Counted from the first letter of the stretch, positions 38,601 through 49,915 are shown. The stretch is 58,506 bases of DNA from Bondarzewia mesenterica (GCA_004802705.1 SGPL01000168.1:1-58506); one strand, 5' to 3'. The notes: a model not told the origin generated them from the letters alone. Numbers and translations: made by a program.

Positions 38601-38735
38601 TGGCTTCATCAACGACGCCTTGATCCAGTCCGCACCATAGTCGATCGCGAGCACAGACGCCGCAACGGTGGACGAGGCGAAAAACGAAAGAATTAGGACC
38701 GCGAGCAGTGCCAGATGTTGGCGTAAGTGTATCAT
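35632..38735 (-). CDS. LHS1: ER-lumen Hsp70 of the Lhs1/Grp170 class
   Basis: Nine exons (38493-38735, 37623-38330, 37434-37568, 37252-37381, 36942-37194, 36706-36887, 36437-36650, 36141-36389, 35632-36088) give 2571 nt and 856 residues. A signal peptide leads into the actin-like ATPase domain: AIDYGADWIKASL, DVIITVPPFYTQFERDA, NDGTAVAVNYA, a phosphate loop VIYDAGASSTRATVV and ILTGGASRTPMVQ. The substrate half is divergent, with a Ser-rich insertion (about 590-620) and an extended helical end, as in Lhs1/HYOU1, which act as nucleotide-exchange partners of BiP in protein import and folding. The chain ends R-D-E-L, an HDEL-like retention signal. It follows a Ser-rich tail. The length is near that of yeast Lhs1 (881). 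Confidence 0.92.
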
Positions 38736-38774
38736 GATTCGTAGGATATAATCAGGGACGTGGCAACATCGACG

Positions 38775-38780
38775 TTTATA
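38775..38780 (-). promoter_or_regulatory. TATA box of the Lhs1-like gene
   Basis: TATAAA on the minus strand, about 39 nt upstream of the ATG at 38735. This implies a very short leader. Confidence 0.45.
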
Positions 38781-39455
38781 AAGGAGAGATGAAGGCGGCG
38801 GTCTAGCGGTAACTTATAGAAAATGCAGGTGAGCCAGCTGGAAGCCCGAACGTGTCCAAGTACTGCCACGTCACACATCAGTCGTAAGGCTGAAACTCGG
38901 TTCTGCATCCAACTGATTGGTACCTACAAAACCACAATTCAACGCTCCTCTGGAGATCTTTCGAACGGTGCGAGTAAACCTTGTTCTGAGCAGACAAATG
39001 CTGGAAAAAAAAGCTGAAGAATGTCGTGAATGTGACCACCAAAGTAAGTCACATGATGCACGCGCGTTAGGATGGACGATCAAACCTGATCAAACGCGTT
39101 CCCCAACCTCGACTTAGTGACATCAGTCAGTCGAAGTATCAACGCCAAAAAGTAACGGCCAGCAACCCAGTTGAACCAGGAGAATTTGAGACAACCTCAA
39201 TTCTATCAAATCAACACATGAACCATCAACACGAACCACCAGCCCGTAACACCACGATTATATCAATGCAATTGCACCGCGAAACGCGAAAGCGCTATAT
39301 CTATCGCCCCTCAGTAACCGCATTATCTACTGTCCAAAAAAAAAGCAACAACGTCCGCAGAGCATGGTAAAGCAACATTACACGAAAGCAAATTATCGAT
39401 AGAAAAAGCCAAACCCCACGGTCCCAGTGGCCCGAGGATGGAGGTATACAAGAGA
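38781..39455. other. Spacer upstream of LHS1
   Basis: Promoter of the Lhs1-like gene and 3' flank of the Kre6/Skn1-like gene. No further gene or repeat is seen. Confidence 0.5.
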
Positions 39456-42391
39456 TCAGCAAGTGTCTATCAGCCTGTTCTTCGGGTTTGTTTGGTTGTA
39501 CTGTGGCGAGCCCCATTGCGTGAAATTCGCGTTCGTGTACGCGTCGGTATATCTGTCAACAGAAGAATAAGAAAATAATCTACTATAAGACAAAGATTAC
39601 GAGACGCACGCGTTGATGTAAGCCTCTGTCGGGAAGTCCTTTGGATCGCAGCCATAGTTATGTGCGTCCTTTGGTTGGTATACGCGCACATAATCCACCA
39701 TCATCGTGGAAGGGAGCGTGATCTTATCAAACTCGATGGTGCCGAAATTTTGCGAAAAGCCGAGATTCATGATGATATACTAATAGAACGAACACTTACT
39801 CAACAACCGTGTTCGAGTGTGATGATGAGAACAACTGACCATGGGCTCCTGAGGTACTGGTCGCTGGGAAATTTCCGTCAAGTTATCTGGACCCATGCCC
39901 GCGGCGTTGATCGTCCACGCCGCAGTGTCGTTGACAATCCAGGTGATATAAGCATTATCGAACCTATTTCAGTCAGCCTTGGTCGACGATCAGACACACG
40001 GGAGAGGGTTCACCCTGGCTTATATTGGAAGCCGTAAACGGAGAAACACCCAGCCTCGAGCTCGTAGCAATCCTGATTGGTCATGGACAAACCACTCGTC
40101 GTCTGCTGGTACGCATCTGGGAATGCCAATCCACGGTGTCAGTCCAAAATGGCAGATAAGGAACAAAAGCAAGAACACTGACTTCCTACGAACGTATTCA
40201 GAGACGTCACACCCGGATTCGGAATGATCAGGTTGGCGGTCGTGTTCAACCAAGCATACCTGGCCTAAATACAGATGAATATCCCCAAGTTGAGCACAAG
40301 AGTTCTCCCCCGAAGAAAAAAAAAACGTTGGAAGAACATACGTTGAAAGGTCCCCACTGCGCAGACTGCGACACCTGACCTGTCGCGCCAATCGTAGCCT
40401 CAAAAATATCAATCTCAGGAGCCGCCCGCCCGACGTACGAGCCGTCCGAGTGCACGGGCCCCGGATGCGATTCGCCCGCGCACGTGCACGCTGACAGGCG
40501 TTGGCCCGGAAGAAACGACTGACAGTCCAAAAACATACATGAGCACGAAAGAGATAGTGGGGTAGGCGGTTCACGCACGAGCATGTTGTTGTTGCTGGGG
40601 TCCCCGTTCTCGACGGCCGCCAGGGGCGTCAACGTCCCAGGATTGGTCTGATTGGCGAGAGTGCCAATGTCGCACGAGTCGTACGTGTAGGGCCACTGAA
40701 ATCGCACACGTCATATAGGCGGAAGATAAAGAACGGAATTTGCTGCGACATACCATGCCGTCAAGCGATGCACCATATCCAGCCCGACCTGTCACAAGAT
40801 TAGAGTGAGGCTCGCTTGGAAGTAGCAATCAGCATAGTCACCGAGATTCCCCATAGTCCAGCTGAGGAAATTGGTGATGTATCAGTCATTAATTCAGTCA
40901 TATTCTTGCTCTGTAGTAAACTCACATAGCTGGCCAGAGACCTCTACGATGAAGAAAATGAGTTTAGTTAATGACCACAAGGACTGAAGAGGAGGCTTAC
41001 GCGATGTTATTCGCACCAGGAAGCTGGACAGAAACTGAAAAACGATAGCGATTTCGGGTAGGTCATAACAGAAAAGATAAAATGCACGTACCTTCAATCA
41101 TGCCGCCTGTGAAACAGAATTTGTTCCTGTGAACCAATAAAATCAGTCCTCTGATCGACACATAGTACACAAACAAGTCGTCCCTACCATGACTGAATCT
41201 GCTCGTCAATTGGTGCAGCATTAGTTTCCCCCTGATCATTGAGACGATGGTAAACGAACCATGCCAGAGATGTATGACATATTGTGGTTGTTTATTGGAT
41301 CAGCCTTGTCCAGCGTCAACCTAAGATACCCATTCTTGGTAGTCACTTGTTTTGGATCATACCACTCGAGATCGTTCTGTGCATCAAATAAGAAAAAAGG
41401 TGTCCGCAGCACATGCACACCCGGTCAGAAAGAGAGAAAGGGCAACAAAGTTCGAAGCATGCAGATCAATTACCGTTTGCCAATAGTGCAAGTTCGCTGC
41501 CTCCCAGTAAGGATCGTCACCGGGATAAAAACTACGTCCGTCCACATTGAACTCGTCTGAGAACACGAGGTCCCATTCGTCTGTCGCGTCAATGTGCGAC
41601 GCTTTCGTATACGCAGATGATGGTGTGTCGACGTCGATAAGGCCGACGAGACCGGGAAGAGACGCGACCTGTCCCGTCGCATTCGTCCCACCCATATTGA
41701 ACGCGCCGTGCGTCGACTGTACATGCCTTGTGAAATAACTGTAAATCGGATAACCTATCAAATGCGGTGCACAAGACACGCTCATCAATCAATTCTGGTT
41801 TCGCCTTTCATGAGAAATCGTAGTAAGCGGCATACCAGCACTGCAACCATGACTGTAAGTTGTAGAGAATGGATGAGGGAGGGCAGGAGCGAACGTACAA
41901 TAACATGAGCATCGCGAGAACGAGAAGAGCAATAAATCCCAGGTTGCCGAGACCACGCGCGGTGAAAATGGATCCTCCACTGTCGATTTTGCGGTCGCGT
42001 TTGGGGTCAGGATTGTGGAGATAATCGTCGGGCTCTGGTGTGTTCCACAGCATTGCCTGAAATCCCCATTCTTCCGGGTTCGGAGCGAGAGCAAACTGAC
42101 AGACAGACGACCGGAACAGCACCAACCGTTCACTCAAAAGATCCCGGATAGATGAAATGATGATGCATACCTTGTCTGCTAGCGATGCCGCCTAAGGTGT
42201 AGAGCGCGGATCAGTTGGAAACATTCGGAAATCAAGAGACAGATAAGTACGGAAGCACGCGCGGAGGGTTGCTTCAATGAAGAAAGAGGAGACCTGGTCC
42301 CTGCCGAGGTCGAGGTATCACCGTGTGAAGGTAATAGATTAGCAGTCGAGCTTGCAAAGCTCGCGTCGGATTGTCGTATGAACGAGGCCAT
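39456..42391 (-). CDS. KRE6: Kre6/Skn1-type GH16 protein for beta-1,6-glucan synthesis
   Basis: Nineteen exons (42251-42391, 42171-42191, 41899-42095, 41836-41852, 41474-41754, 41260-41376, 41188-41198, 41092-41126, 41001-41034, 40926-40943, 40842-40861, 40754-40788, 40579-40695, 40342-40518, 40183-40264, 40014-40116, 39840-39963, 39610-39779, 39456-39552) give 1797 nt and 598 residues. It is a type II membrane protein: a Ser-rich cytoplasmic tail, one membrane helix near residues 103-121 (LGFIALLVLAMLMLLF) and a lumenal GH16-like domain with the acidic catalytic pattern EIDIFE at 383-388. FSDEFNVDGRSF, PGQRLSACTC and WTMGNLGRAGY are typical of the family, which acts in the ER/Golgi and is required for wall beta-1,6-glucan. 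Exons of 11, 17, 18, 20 and 21 nt are needed to rebuild the conserved sequence. Confidence 0.93.
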
Positions 42392-43029
42392 AGGTTGTAT
42401 GGGACAGTACTAGATGCTAAGAATAGGAAGTATGCCAGCAGTAAGCCTAGCTGACAAGAATGATAAGTCAGGAACGAGAATGAGGAAGGTTCGGCAGGGA
42501 GAGAGGAGAGGAGGAGGGGTAGGAGGGAGAGAACTCAGAAGGAGCGTGGGCCTGTGGCAAGTAGCCTGATTGTTACGAGGAGAAAGAGATGAGATGGAAT
42601 TGCTGCGTGAGCGTCTAAACATATTTTTGACTTCATGTGGGGTGAAAAAATAGCGAAATGTATTTTTGGGCCAGGTGATTGTTGTGAAATGTCGGACGGA
42701 GACAAATCTCGCGCTCACTTAACGACGATACTTGCCTTTTTTGGAAGACTTGCGCCACTCACGGCCCGTTTCCACGTTCCGATTGCATAAGCTCTCTACT
42801 TTTCGTGCCGAACTCTGCCGTTCCGCCGCCGGTGCACCCACGCAAGCCCACAAAGTCATGGACACCATCAAACGCCTCATGATCAAAAGTCCTAGAAACC
42901 AGTCTTACATTGGTCGTAATTCGTGGTCAATGAGCAACGCGGCGTCGGCGTACAGCTCCTCAGTGATCCACGATTGGGTAGCGCAGCAAGCACCGCAAGT
43001 CGTGATGCTGTCTATCGATGAACCGAAGC
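42392..43029. other. Spacer upstream of the Kre6-like gene
   Basis: Promoter of the Kre6/Skn1-like gene and 3' flank of HEM4. A 71-codon frame on the plus strand (42858-43073) overlaps the end of HEM4 and is not supported by any family. Confidence 0.5.
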
Positions 43030-44101
43030 CTACCGCAGCACACGATCAGCTATCAAGTCAGCAGCAGTTTTAAATTGAGGGTCGACAGCACGGAGTGCTT
43101 GAGCCAGCTCCTCAGCGGTCGGTTTGGCCGGCACGGCCTCGACGGTCAACCCAAGTGTCTGAAGAAAGTCAGACGTCGTGGGACCAATAGCAGCGATCAT
43201 CGCCCGTCTCTCGACAACCCTGCCATTCCCACTTTCTGCATTGGATCTGGCAGGCGACGAAGGCAATGAGAAGCGTGTGCGTAAGATGGGCACGATGTAT
43301 GCCGCGGCCGAGGGCGCAAAAAACACGACCCAAGGCACCGTGTCTTCTCCATTGAGCAAAGTCAATTTATTATTAGCCCAGATATGGTGGAACACGGATG
43401 AGACGCACGCACCTTCAGATATTCCCCGCAACGCCTCTTCCAGATCCGCAGAAAACCCCTGCGCACCCTGCGTTGCATACACCTGCAATCCGACCAACTC
43501 CACACCTCCCTTCTTTAATATCCCCGGCAGCGTCTCCCTATTCTTATCCCCCGTGAGGTACAATAATTTCATACCGGGGACCGATGTGCCTAGCTCAGAC
43601 AGGATAAAGCGACCCAAACGTTCTGCGGTGCCCGACTCTGCTGCCCCGCGCACGTCTTTCGGACATAAGCGCGGACAGGATGATGAGGAGATCGACGAGA
43701 GGCTGTCTGCCGTCGCAGGTCCGACCGTATAGAACGGTGTTGATGTCCAATCAGCTGTAAACCCATTAAGATTGCGTTTGAGCTTTGCGGATGGTCGTAC
43801 ACTAGACGAGGTTCCAAGACAAGTTATGCCTACCTTCGTCCTCATCATCCTGACATGACACACCTTCGACGGCCTTGGCCCAAGCCTCTGCAGCTCTCGC
43901 ACTCGTCACAATGACGCCTCCAACGCCTGCGCGGAGAGGACCCGACTTCAAAATCCCAATGAGCTCATCTATGTTCACGAGCACAGTCTCAAGCACAGGT
44001 ATAGACAGCGGACAATATCCCGCGCCGCGCAAAGCAGTTTCGTATCGGTCGGCTTCCGGCGGCGTTGTGGGCGCGCGTAACAGGAGCACCGGCGTAGACA
44101 T
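43030..44101 (-). CDS. HEM4: Uroporphyrinogen-III synthase (haem biosynthesis)
   Basis: It closes hydroxymethylbilane to uroporphyrinogen III with inversion of ring D. Exons 43834-44101, 43413-43754 and 43030-43346 give 927 nt and 308 residues. The N terminus, STPVLLLRAPTTPPEADRYE, is typical of fungal Hem4, followed by IVTSARAAEAW, FYTVGPATADSL, LLYLTGDKNRETLP and, near the end, AAIGPTTSDFLQTLGL. The low overall conservation but recognisable GP-T and TGDK blocks are normal for this family. The second intron (43347-43412, 66 nt, GTGCGT donor) keeps the frame whether or not it is removed, so a retained form 22 residues longer is possible. An alternative upstream ATG exists at 44116. Confidence 0.88.
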
Positions 44102-44608
44102 AGCGTTGTGCTTCATGTGCTCGAGAAGAAAGAGTTGACAAGGCAGAGTTGTGGATGCATGTGAGGGAAGAGCTGGTGGAAGCACAAGTCGGAGTTTTAC
44201 ATGCTAAACGTGTGTATATAGACGCACTATTACCCACGATTAATGGCCGGCTTCGATCAGCTTCGATCCCACTGTAGTGGTCTGTGAGAGCCGGTGGGGC
44301 CAAGGTCGGTCAGGATGAAAACCCTTGAAAACCTCATCTCCCACAGACAGACCTTATATACGAAGAAGACATTGGACAATGGGATCCGGAGTGACTCCAA
44401 TGGAGTCGACATGGTCGCTCTCTTTGTTCTGTAAGCGAGGCCATCACGCATAGTATGTACTCTACATAAGTACCCGTTTGAACGTAGTGATCACCGTGCA
44501 AAATAAACGCGGCCGCAAATCTCTTCAAAAACCACTTCATTTAACTTGAAACTGAGTCTGTTGGAAGCGCTGTAAATCTGACCATATTCCTATGTCAACC
44601 AGCTTGAC
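44102..44608. other. Spacer upstream of HEM4
   Basis: No gene is seen. It contains the HEM4 promoter and the 3' flank of the next minus-strand gene. Confidence 0.5.
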
Positions 44609-45167
44609 TCAAGCCTGGGATGCTTGAGGGAATCCCCCAAACACGCCGTCTCTGGCGCACTGCATGTACTGATGCCGTGACGACAATCAGCATGTACAGA
44701 TGAGTGAGTATTCCATCAAATTCAATACGCACTAGATCTGGAGATTGATGGCCTGTCGCCATATTCGCAGCGAGCGCGTTGACCCATTCGGCGACGACAC
44801 GGCAGTGCATGATATTATCGTCAGCCGCACCCTCGCGATCTTCTTCCTCATCGTCATCGCTAAGCTCAACTTCGTCTCTGGGCGGGACGGGCGCCGCGAA
44901 CAGCACCGTCCCATCTTCGCCACTTCGTTTGTCGAGGGCAAGAATCGGAGAGACGGGCGTGTTTGGCTGCTTTGTTTCGAAATGGTAAGACACCAGGTCT
45001 TGCGGAGTGGAGAGCGGTCGCGTCGGGCGGGTGGTGATGAACGTGATGATGGCGACGGGTTGGACGGCAGACGTAGTCGTGAAGGTATGGACGAGGTCGT
45101 CGACCTTGCCGTCCGGTAGCTCCGCAGAGTCGCTGAGGATGTAGATCGGGATGGATGAGTTGGCCAT
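44609..45167 (-). CDS. Small acidic protein of unknown function
   Basis: Two exons, 44733-45167 and 44609-44668, give 495 nt and 164 residues. The frame opens with MANSSIPIYILSDSAELP and has an acidic run (DDDEEED) in the middle, then AEWVNALAAN. Splicing the 64-nt intron, which has a GTGCGT donor, gives the end DLYMQCARDGVFGGF before the stop. Reading through instead would give a less natural tail. I recognise no domain. Both the start and the intron are inferred from frame and splice signals only. Confidence 0.6.
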
Positions 45168-45663
45168 GGTCAAGTGCTAAGTACCGGTACACGAATTTAG
45201 ATGTTACATTGCGCTGACTATGTATATCAGAACTCCTCGACACGATGGCTTCGGAGCCGGGCGCTAACCACTGAGTGAGCGTCTGCGGAACGACCCCATG
45301 CCAGTCAGGGTTTGGCTCTTCATACAGTACGACTATCTTCTGTATGGTCAGCTACGGAGACTAGGTTCGGTTGTACCTTGCTCTTGGCTAGGTATGGGAC
45401 GTCATCTGGAGCCACAAGCTTGTGTAAGTCGAATAACAATGTTCACTCACCGCCTTTGGGCGACCAGATTACCCGCTGTAGCACTGATCCAAGACAATTT
45501 CAACAACTCTTGGAAGCATCCCAGATTCTAGGAACTATTGTTTGTGGTCTTGTCAAGGCAGTGGGGCAGTCATATGCTCATTGCAAGCCTTTCAATGTCC
45601 GGACGCGCTCTTCACTACTGGCGGGCGCTCGTGGTAACTTTGAAGCAATGCGCCCTCACTAGG
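45168..45663. other. Spacer, no gene seen
   Basis: Between the acidic unknown and the nuclease relic I see no supported gene. A tRNA-like patch at 45230-45320 was considered and rejected. Confidence 0.45.
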
Positions 45664-45671
45664 TATAAAAA
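45664..45671 (+). promoter_or_regulatory. TATA box of the nuclease relic
   Basis: TATAAAAA about 62 nt upstream of the signal-peptide ATG at 45733, consistent with the promoter of a once-functional gene. Confidence 0.4.
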
Positions 45672-45732
45672 TTGCATCAAATGTGCCCAGTGTTAGCGAC
45701 TTCACTTCGAGACCGATCGCGGTCTCCCCACT

Positions 45733-46300
45733 ATGCTCACATTCTCCGCCATGCTTTCTCTTTGTCTCTTGCTTCAGCTCTCATGAATTCCCAGAGCTTG
45801 ACTGCAGCCTGCACTCCGATGTGTGCGACACCGCGTGCTTTGCCGTCTTTTGCGGTGGCGTGTAGGATCAACCGCTGCAATACGACCAGAACTCTCGCAC
45901 TACTATGCCGGGACAAGGATCACAGACGACGACGGTAAACTATCGTACGGCCGCCATTGGGTGTGTAAACAGCAACTTTTGTGACGCTAGCAACACGGGC
46001 CTGTCGTGCGAAGAGTTCTGTTATGCTTCAATGTACGTGGTTATGTTTCGCTTTTCTCTTGGGATTCTAGTGTATCCCAGACGGATATCCCGGGCAGCAA
46101 AGCGAGCTCTACCAATCTGAGGTAACACACTGCACGGGTGCGGGCGAGAATAGCGGTCAGTCATCTAAATAGTCTGGTCGGCATCTACTGATCATCTGAA
46201 CAGGTGCTGATTCTACCTTCAGTAACTTTACCGCTCAAAAATGATTTTGGAAACGGCGCCCAGCTGTCAGTTCAAATGCTGTATAAGTGCATCATTCGTT
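45733..46300 (+). pseudogene. Relic of a secreted NucA/NucB-like nuclease
   Basis: An ATG at 45733 starts a good signal peptide (MLTFSAMLSLCLLLQ). The frame then shifts, and a cysteine-rich segment continues (FPELDCSLHSDVCDTACF) up to an in-frame TAG at 45863-45865. The same frame goes on with AIGCVNSNFCDAS and GLSCEEFCYASM. After a probable intron, ELYQSEVTHCTGAGENSG can be read in another phase. The pattern DCS..VC..C, a CDEFPxA-like block (here CEEFCYA) and C....ENSG fits the fungal NucA/NucB deoxyribonuclease domain as I remember it. At least two frame breaks and one stop make it a pseudogene. Family assignment is tentative. Confidence 0.5.
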
Positions 46301-46393
46301 TGTTCATAGATCTTGTCCTTGCAGCGGTTGTTCTTCTCGCAGTCTGTTGCTTGAAATACTCGTACATCTCACGGACAGGTGTCGGTGTCACGG

Positions 46394-49329
46394 GTAGGCG
46401 TCTTCGGATAAGGTCATCAGGGAGATGGAGATGTTCAGGGAAAATCTTGAGAGGTTCAGGCAGGAGACTGAGGAAGACTCGGCTGCTGGGTCTGCGAGCA
46501 CATCTTCTGCAGCCAAATCCGACGTACCTGACAAGGCAAAGAAGGGCAAGATCCAAGCCAAAGCGACCGGACATACGTTCCAGTTCCAAATCCTCGAGTC
46601 GATTGGCGTTCCCCGCACAGATGTCAAAAAGTTCGCAGACCCCTACTACTGGTTGCAGTACTTTTATTTATGCCATGTCTTCCATGATAACATCCACGCA
46701 CTTGATCAGACAACAACGCTATGGGTACCCGTATCGATTGACGTCGCAGTTTCATGACTACGGATGCAAACCCTTACTACGACTCCTTCGTGCGATGGCA
46801 GGTCAATAAACTGTACAAGCTGAACAAGATCAAGTTCGGCGAGGGCTACACGATCGGCAGGAGTATACTTGTATAAAAATGCAGGTAGTCGAATGGAGTG
46901 ATGTTGCGAAGGAGGTTCAGGACAAAGTGGGAGGCCGTAAGGTGTACTTGGTCGCTGCTACACTGCGACCAGAAATCATGTGTGGCATTTTTCATCCGTT
47001 TCGTCCGTCTCATTCTGAATGATTTGTATGAATAGGTACGGCCGGACCAATTGCTTCGTCGGGATTTCCATCAAGTACGGCGTCTTCGCGGCCAACGACA
47101 AGGACGCTTATGTCTGCACGTACCGCGCAGCCCGCAACTTTCCAGGGTACTTTCGACGTCCGCGGCCAGATTAACCAGCTTGCAGAAATCTATGGTTGGT
47201 ACGAAGATTATGGCACCGTTCTCTGTATACCCCTAGATATATGTATTGCCCATGGATAAGGTCCTGGAAACCAAAGTGCATATACCGTCTTGATATTTTG
47301 GAAGTTTGCTGAAAATGATTTGCAGGGAATTAGCGTGGTTACTTCCGTCCCCTCCGATTCCCCTGTGATGGATCAGTGGTACTTGGATTACGGCGAGCCC
47401 GAGTGAAGGGCACAAGCCGAACGGTACATTTCTTCCATGTATCCATTGCTGTCCTTGCTGATTGCTATATTTCTTTAATCGCGTTAGCGTGTTGGCTACA
47501 ATGCGGAAAGTTGGAACGGGTTTGAGGGTACGCTGGCGTGGTTGAACCAGTGGGCATGTGCTCGTACTTATGGATTGGGTTCAAAGCTGCCCTGGGATCC
47601 TCAATTCCTGGTAGAAAATTCGAGTGACTCTACGATCTACATGTCGTATCACACCATCGCCCATTTACTTCACAGTATGTCCATCTTTACAACTTGTATC
47701 CTCTTTCTCACTCATTGGCTTTGCAGGATCCTTGGATGGCAAAGTCCGCGGCCCTTTGGACATCGCAACCGAGCAAACGACCGATGAAGTCTGGGAATAC
47801 ATCTTCCTGAACGGACCCTGGCCCACTCACTCGCCCCTCCCAAGAGAAAAAGTCGACGCCGGTTCAACTACTTCTATCCCTTCGACATGCGGTCGTCAGG
47901 CAAGGATCTGATCAACAACCATCTGACGTTCGCGATCTACAACCATGCTGCCATCTTCCCTGAGGACAAGTGGCGACTGAGCATGCGCGCAAACAGACAC
48001 TAGATGTTGAACGGCAAGAAGATGTCAAAGAGCACGGGCAATTCGCTGACGATGCGGCAGGGCGTGGAGAAGTTCGGCGCGGACGCGACGCGCTTGGCTC
48101 TTGCGGATGCGGGAGATGGTATCGAGGATGCGAATTTCGACGAGAAGAATGCGAACGCAAACATCGTGCGGATACATACGTTGTTGGCTTGGTGTGAGGG
48201 TCCCGCAGACCTCGAGATTTGTTACTGACGCTTGTTTCTGTTGGGACCACAGGAGATGACGCAGAATGCTGCGAATTTGCGCACTGGACCTCACAATTCT
48301 TCCCATGACAATGTCATCGAGCAGGGGATTAACGACTCGATCAACGTCACTGAGTCGCACTACGAGGCGTGAGATATCCTCGTGGCTATAGTTTCATTTT
48401 TAGGCTCATGATTTTTTCTAGAACGAACCACAAAGACGCCCTCAAGTACGGCTTCTACGAGCTCCAGACCGCGCGGGACTGGTATCGCGAGGTCACCTCC
48501 CGACTCGATCGGCATACCAATCTCGTCACAGTTCTTTACCAAACGATAGGCCGTACATATCAAATAAATAAATTTCAAAACACGAGCGGAATATGACGGA
48601 GTGCGAATACAGAATTGTGTATCGGAGTTGAAACTACAGGCTCGGCAATTCCGCGGATGCCCGCTAAGGGCCTTTGATTTGACACCCCGTCTGGACTCCG
48701 CTATGTGTGATTTTTGCATGCCGCATAGTATCCTATCGTTTGGTAAAGAGCTGCAGAATACATACTGGATTCGCACTTCCGCATTGCTCATCACCTCCAT
48801 CGCGCCGCATTTTACAGAGCACATCTGGAGACATCTGGACGACCATCCTCAAAGAACCCACCTCGACTCACAAAGCCCTCTGGCCGACGCCTTCGACGTC
48901 CGTCGACAAGCCCACCATCGATGCTGGCGCGTACATGCGCGGGATCATCAAGACGACCCGTGACGCCGAGCTTGCGCTGCTCAAGAGGATCGGCAAAGCC
49001 AAGGGTGGCACCTCAAGAAACCGCGCTCCGTACGAGTGTACGTCGCAACGCGGTTCCCCGAGTGGCAGGACGCGTGAGTGCAGGCGATCAAGGAGCGTGG
49101 GACGCGGAGAAGGGCAAGGCCGACGACGCCAGAGTGCGGGAGCTGCTGACCCAGAGAGGCCTGATCAAGGAGAAGAGGGTGATGCCGTTCGTGAAGCTTT
49201 TCAAGGTTTGTTTCCCCCCTCTATCTACGTCGCCCTTCTGATGCTGATTATCTTTACCTAGCACACAGAGACGCATTGCTGAATTTGTGTGCGTTCAATC
49301 GCACGCCGCACTTCTCGGAATACAAAGTT
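46394..49329 (+). pseudogene. Truncated segmental copy of the leucyl-tRNA synthetase gene
   Basis: From 46394 the sequence follows the functional gene (13213-17067) from just before exon 3 to partway into exon 11, introns included, so it is a DNA-level duplicate and not a retrocopy. The first two exons with the HLGH motif and the promoter are absent. Damage includes an internal deletion around 46675, loss of about 65 nt near 46855, a deletion of about 365 nt at about 47365 (parent 14752-15117), Trp to TGA at 47404-47406, Leu to TAG at 48001-48003, a loss near 47860, small frame shifts after 48990, and an inserted 225-bp element. The KMSKS segment survives. No protein can be made from it. Confidence 0.95.
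48529..48753. mobile_element. 225-bp inverted-repeat (MITE-like) insertion
   Basis: Alignment of the pseudogene to its parent shows an insertion here, inside the exon 10 homologue. Its ends are inverted copies of each other: the left end starts CAGTTCTTTACCAAACGATA, and the right end reads as CAGCTCTTTACCAAACGATA on the other strand, so 21 of 22 terminal bases match. The interior is non-coding. A CA doublet lies on both sides and could be a target duplication, but the flanks have drifted. Size, ends and lack of coding fit a miniature inverted-repeat transposable element of unknown superfamily. Confidence 0.8.
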
Positions 49330-49915
49330 GCACCGAACATCAAGCATCAAGGGTAACAGTCATGACGAGTACGCCTCGCATGACCATTCTAGAAAAAAAA
49401 AATTCACCGAGGTGGTCATTGAGCCTTGCAACCTTGGGAATGATGCCGAGAGTGCGTACGCCGCTGTCAGAGCTCAACACACACCAATTCAGTCATCAGT
49501 TTCAATTCCGTGGCCTGTTTAATGTCCTTCGTGGCGTGGGACTGGCTTTGACTGGAACACACGGAATACTACTCCACATGATGAGTGCTTCTGGTTTGCT
49601 CCATCATCATCTATGGATTGATATCGAAATTTTGGGCGTCACGGTATGGATTCCGAACACAGAACGGCACTGAGTGGATACTGAATTCTGATTTGGATTC
49701 GATTGCATGCGTTCCGTGTTTAATCAGTGACTCAGACTTGACTAGATACTTGACGTCGCAGGATTTTCAAATTTACACCGGACCTCGAGGCTGCTATCGT
49801 GGCGTTGCAAGCAAGAAGGTGCCCCAGAACCGCTTCTATCGTGAACTCTTTAAATAACAGTCCGAATCGCTGCTGCCTTCACTGACTGTCGACAACAGTG
49901 TCTCTATATCTTGCC
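49330..49915. other. Spacer and O-methyltransferase promoter
   Basis: Homology to the leucyl-tRNA synthetase gene ends at about 49329. The rest is unassigned until the promoter of the O-methyltransferase gene (TTTAAATA at 49849-49856). Confidence 0.5.
49849..49856 (+). promoter_or_regulatory. TATA-like element of the O-methyltransferase gene
   Basis: TTTAAATA about 60 nt upstream of the ATG at 49916. Confidence 0.35.

Noticed and set aside
42858..43073. 71-codon plus-strand frame starting MDTIKRL, considered because of its MD-T start.
   Set aside because: It ends QQQF with no CaaX box, overlaps the coding end of HEM4 in antisense and matches no family known to me.
45230..45320. tRNA-like patch on the minus strand with a GGTTAGCGC-type D-arm look.
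   Set aside because: No five-base anticodon stem forms around a seven-base loop, the T arm lacks GGTTCGA, and the acceptor ends do not pair.
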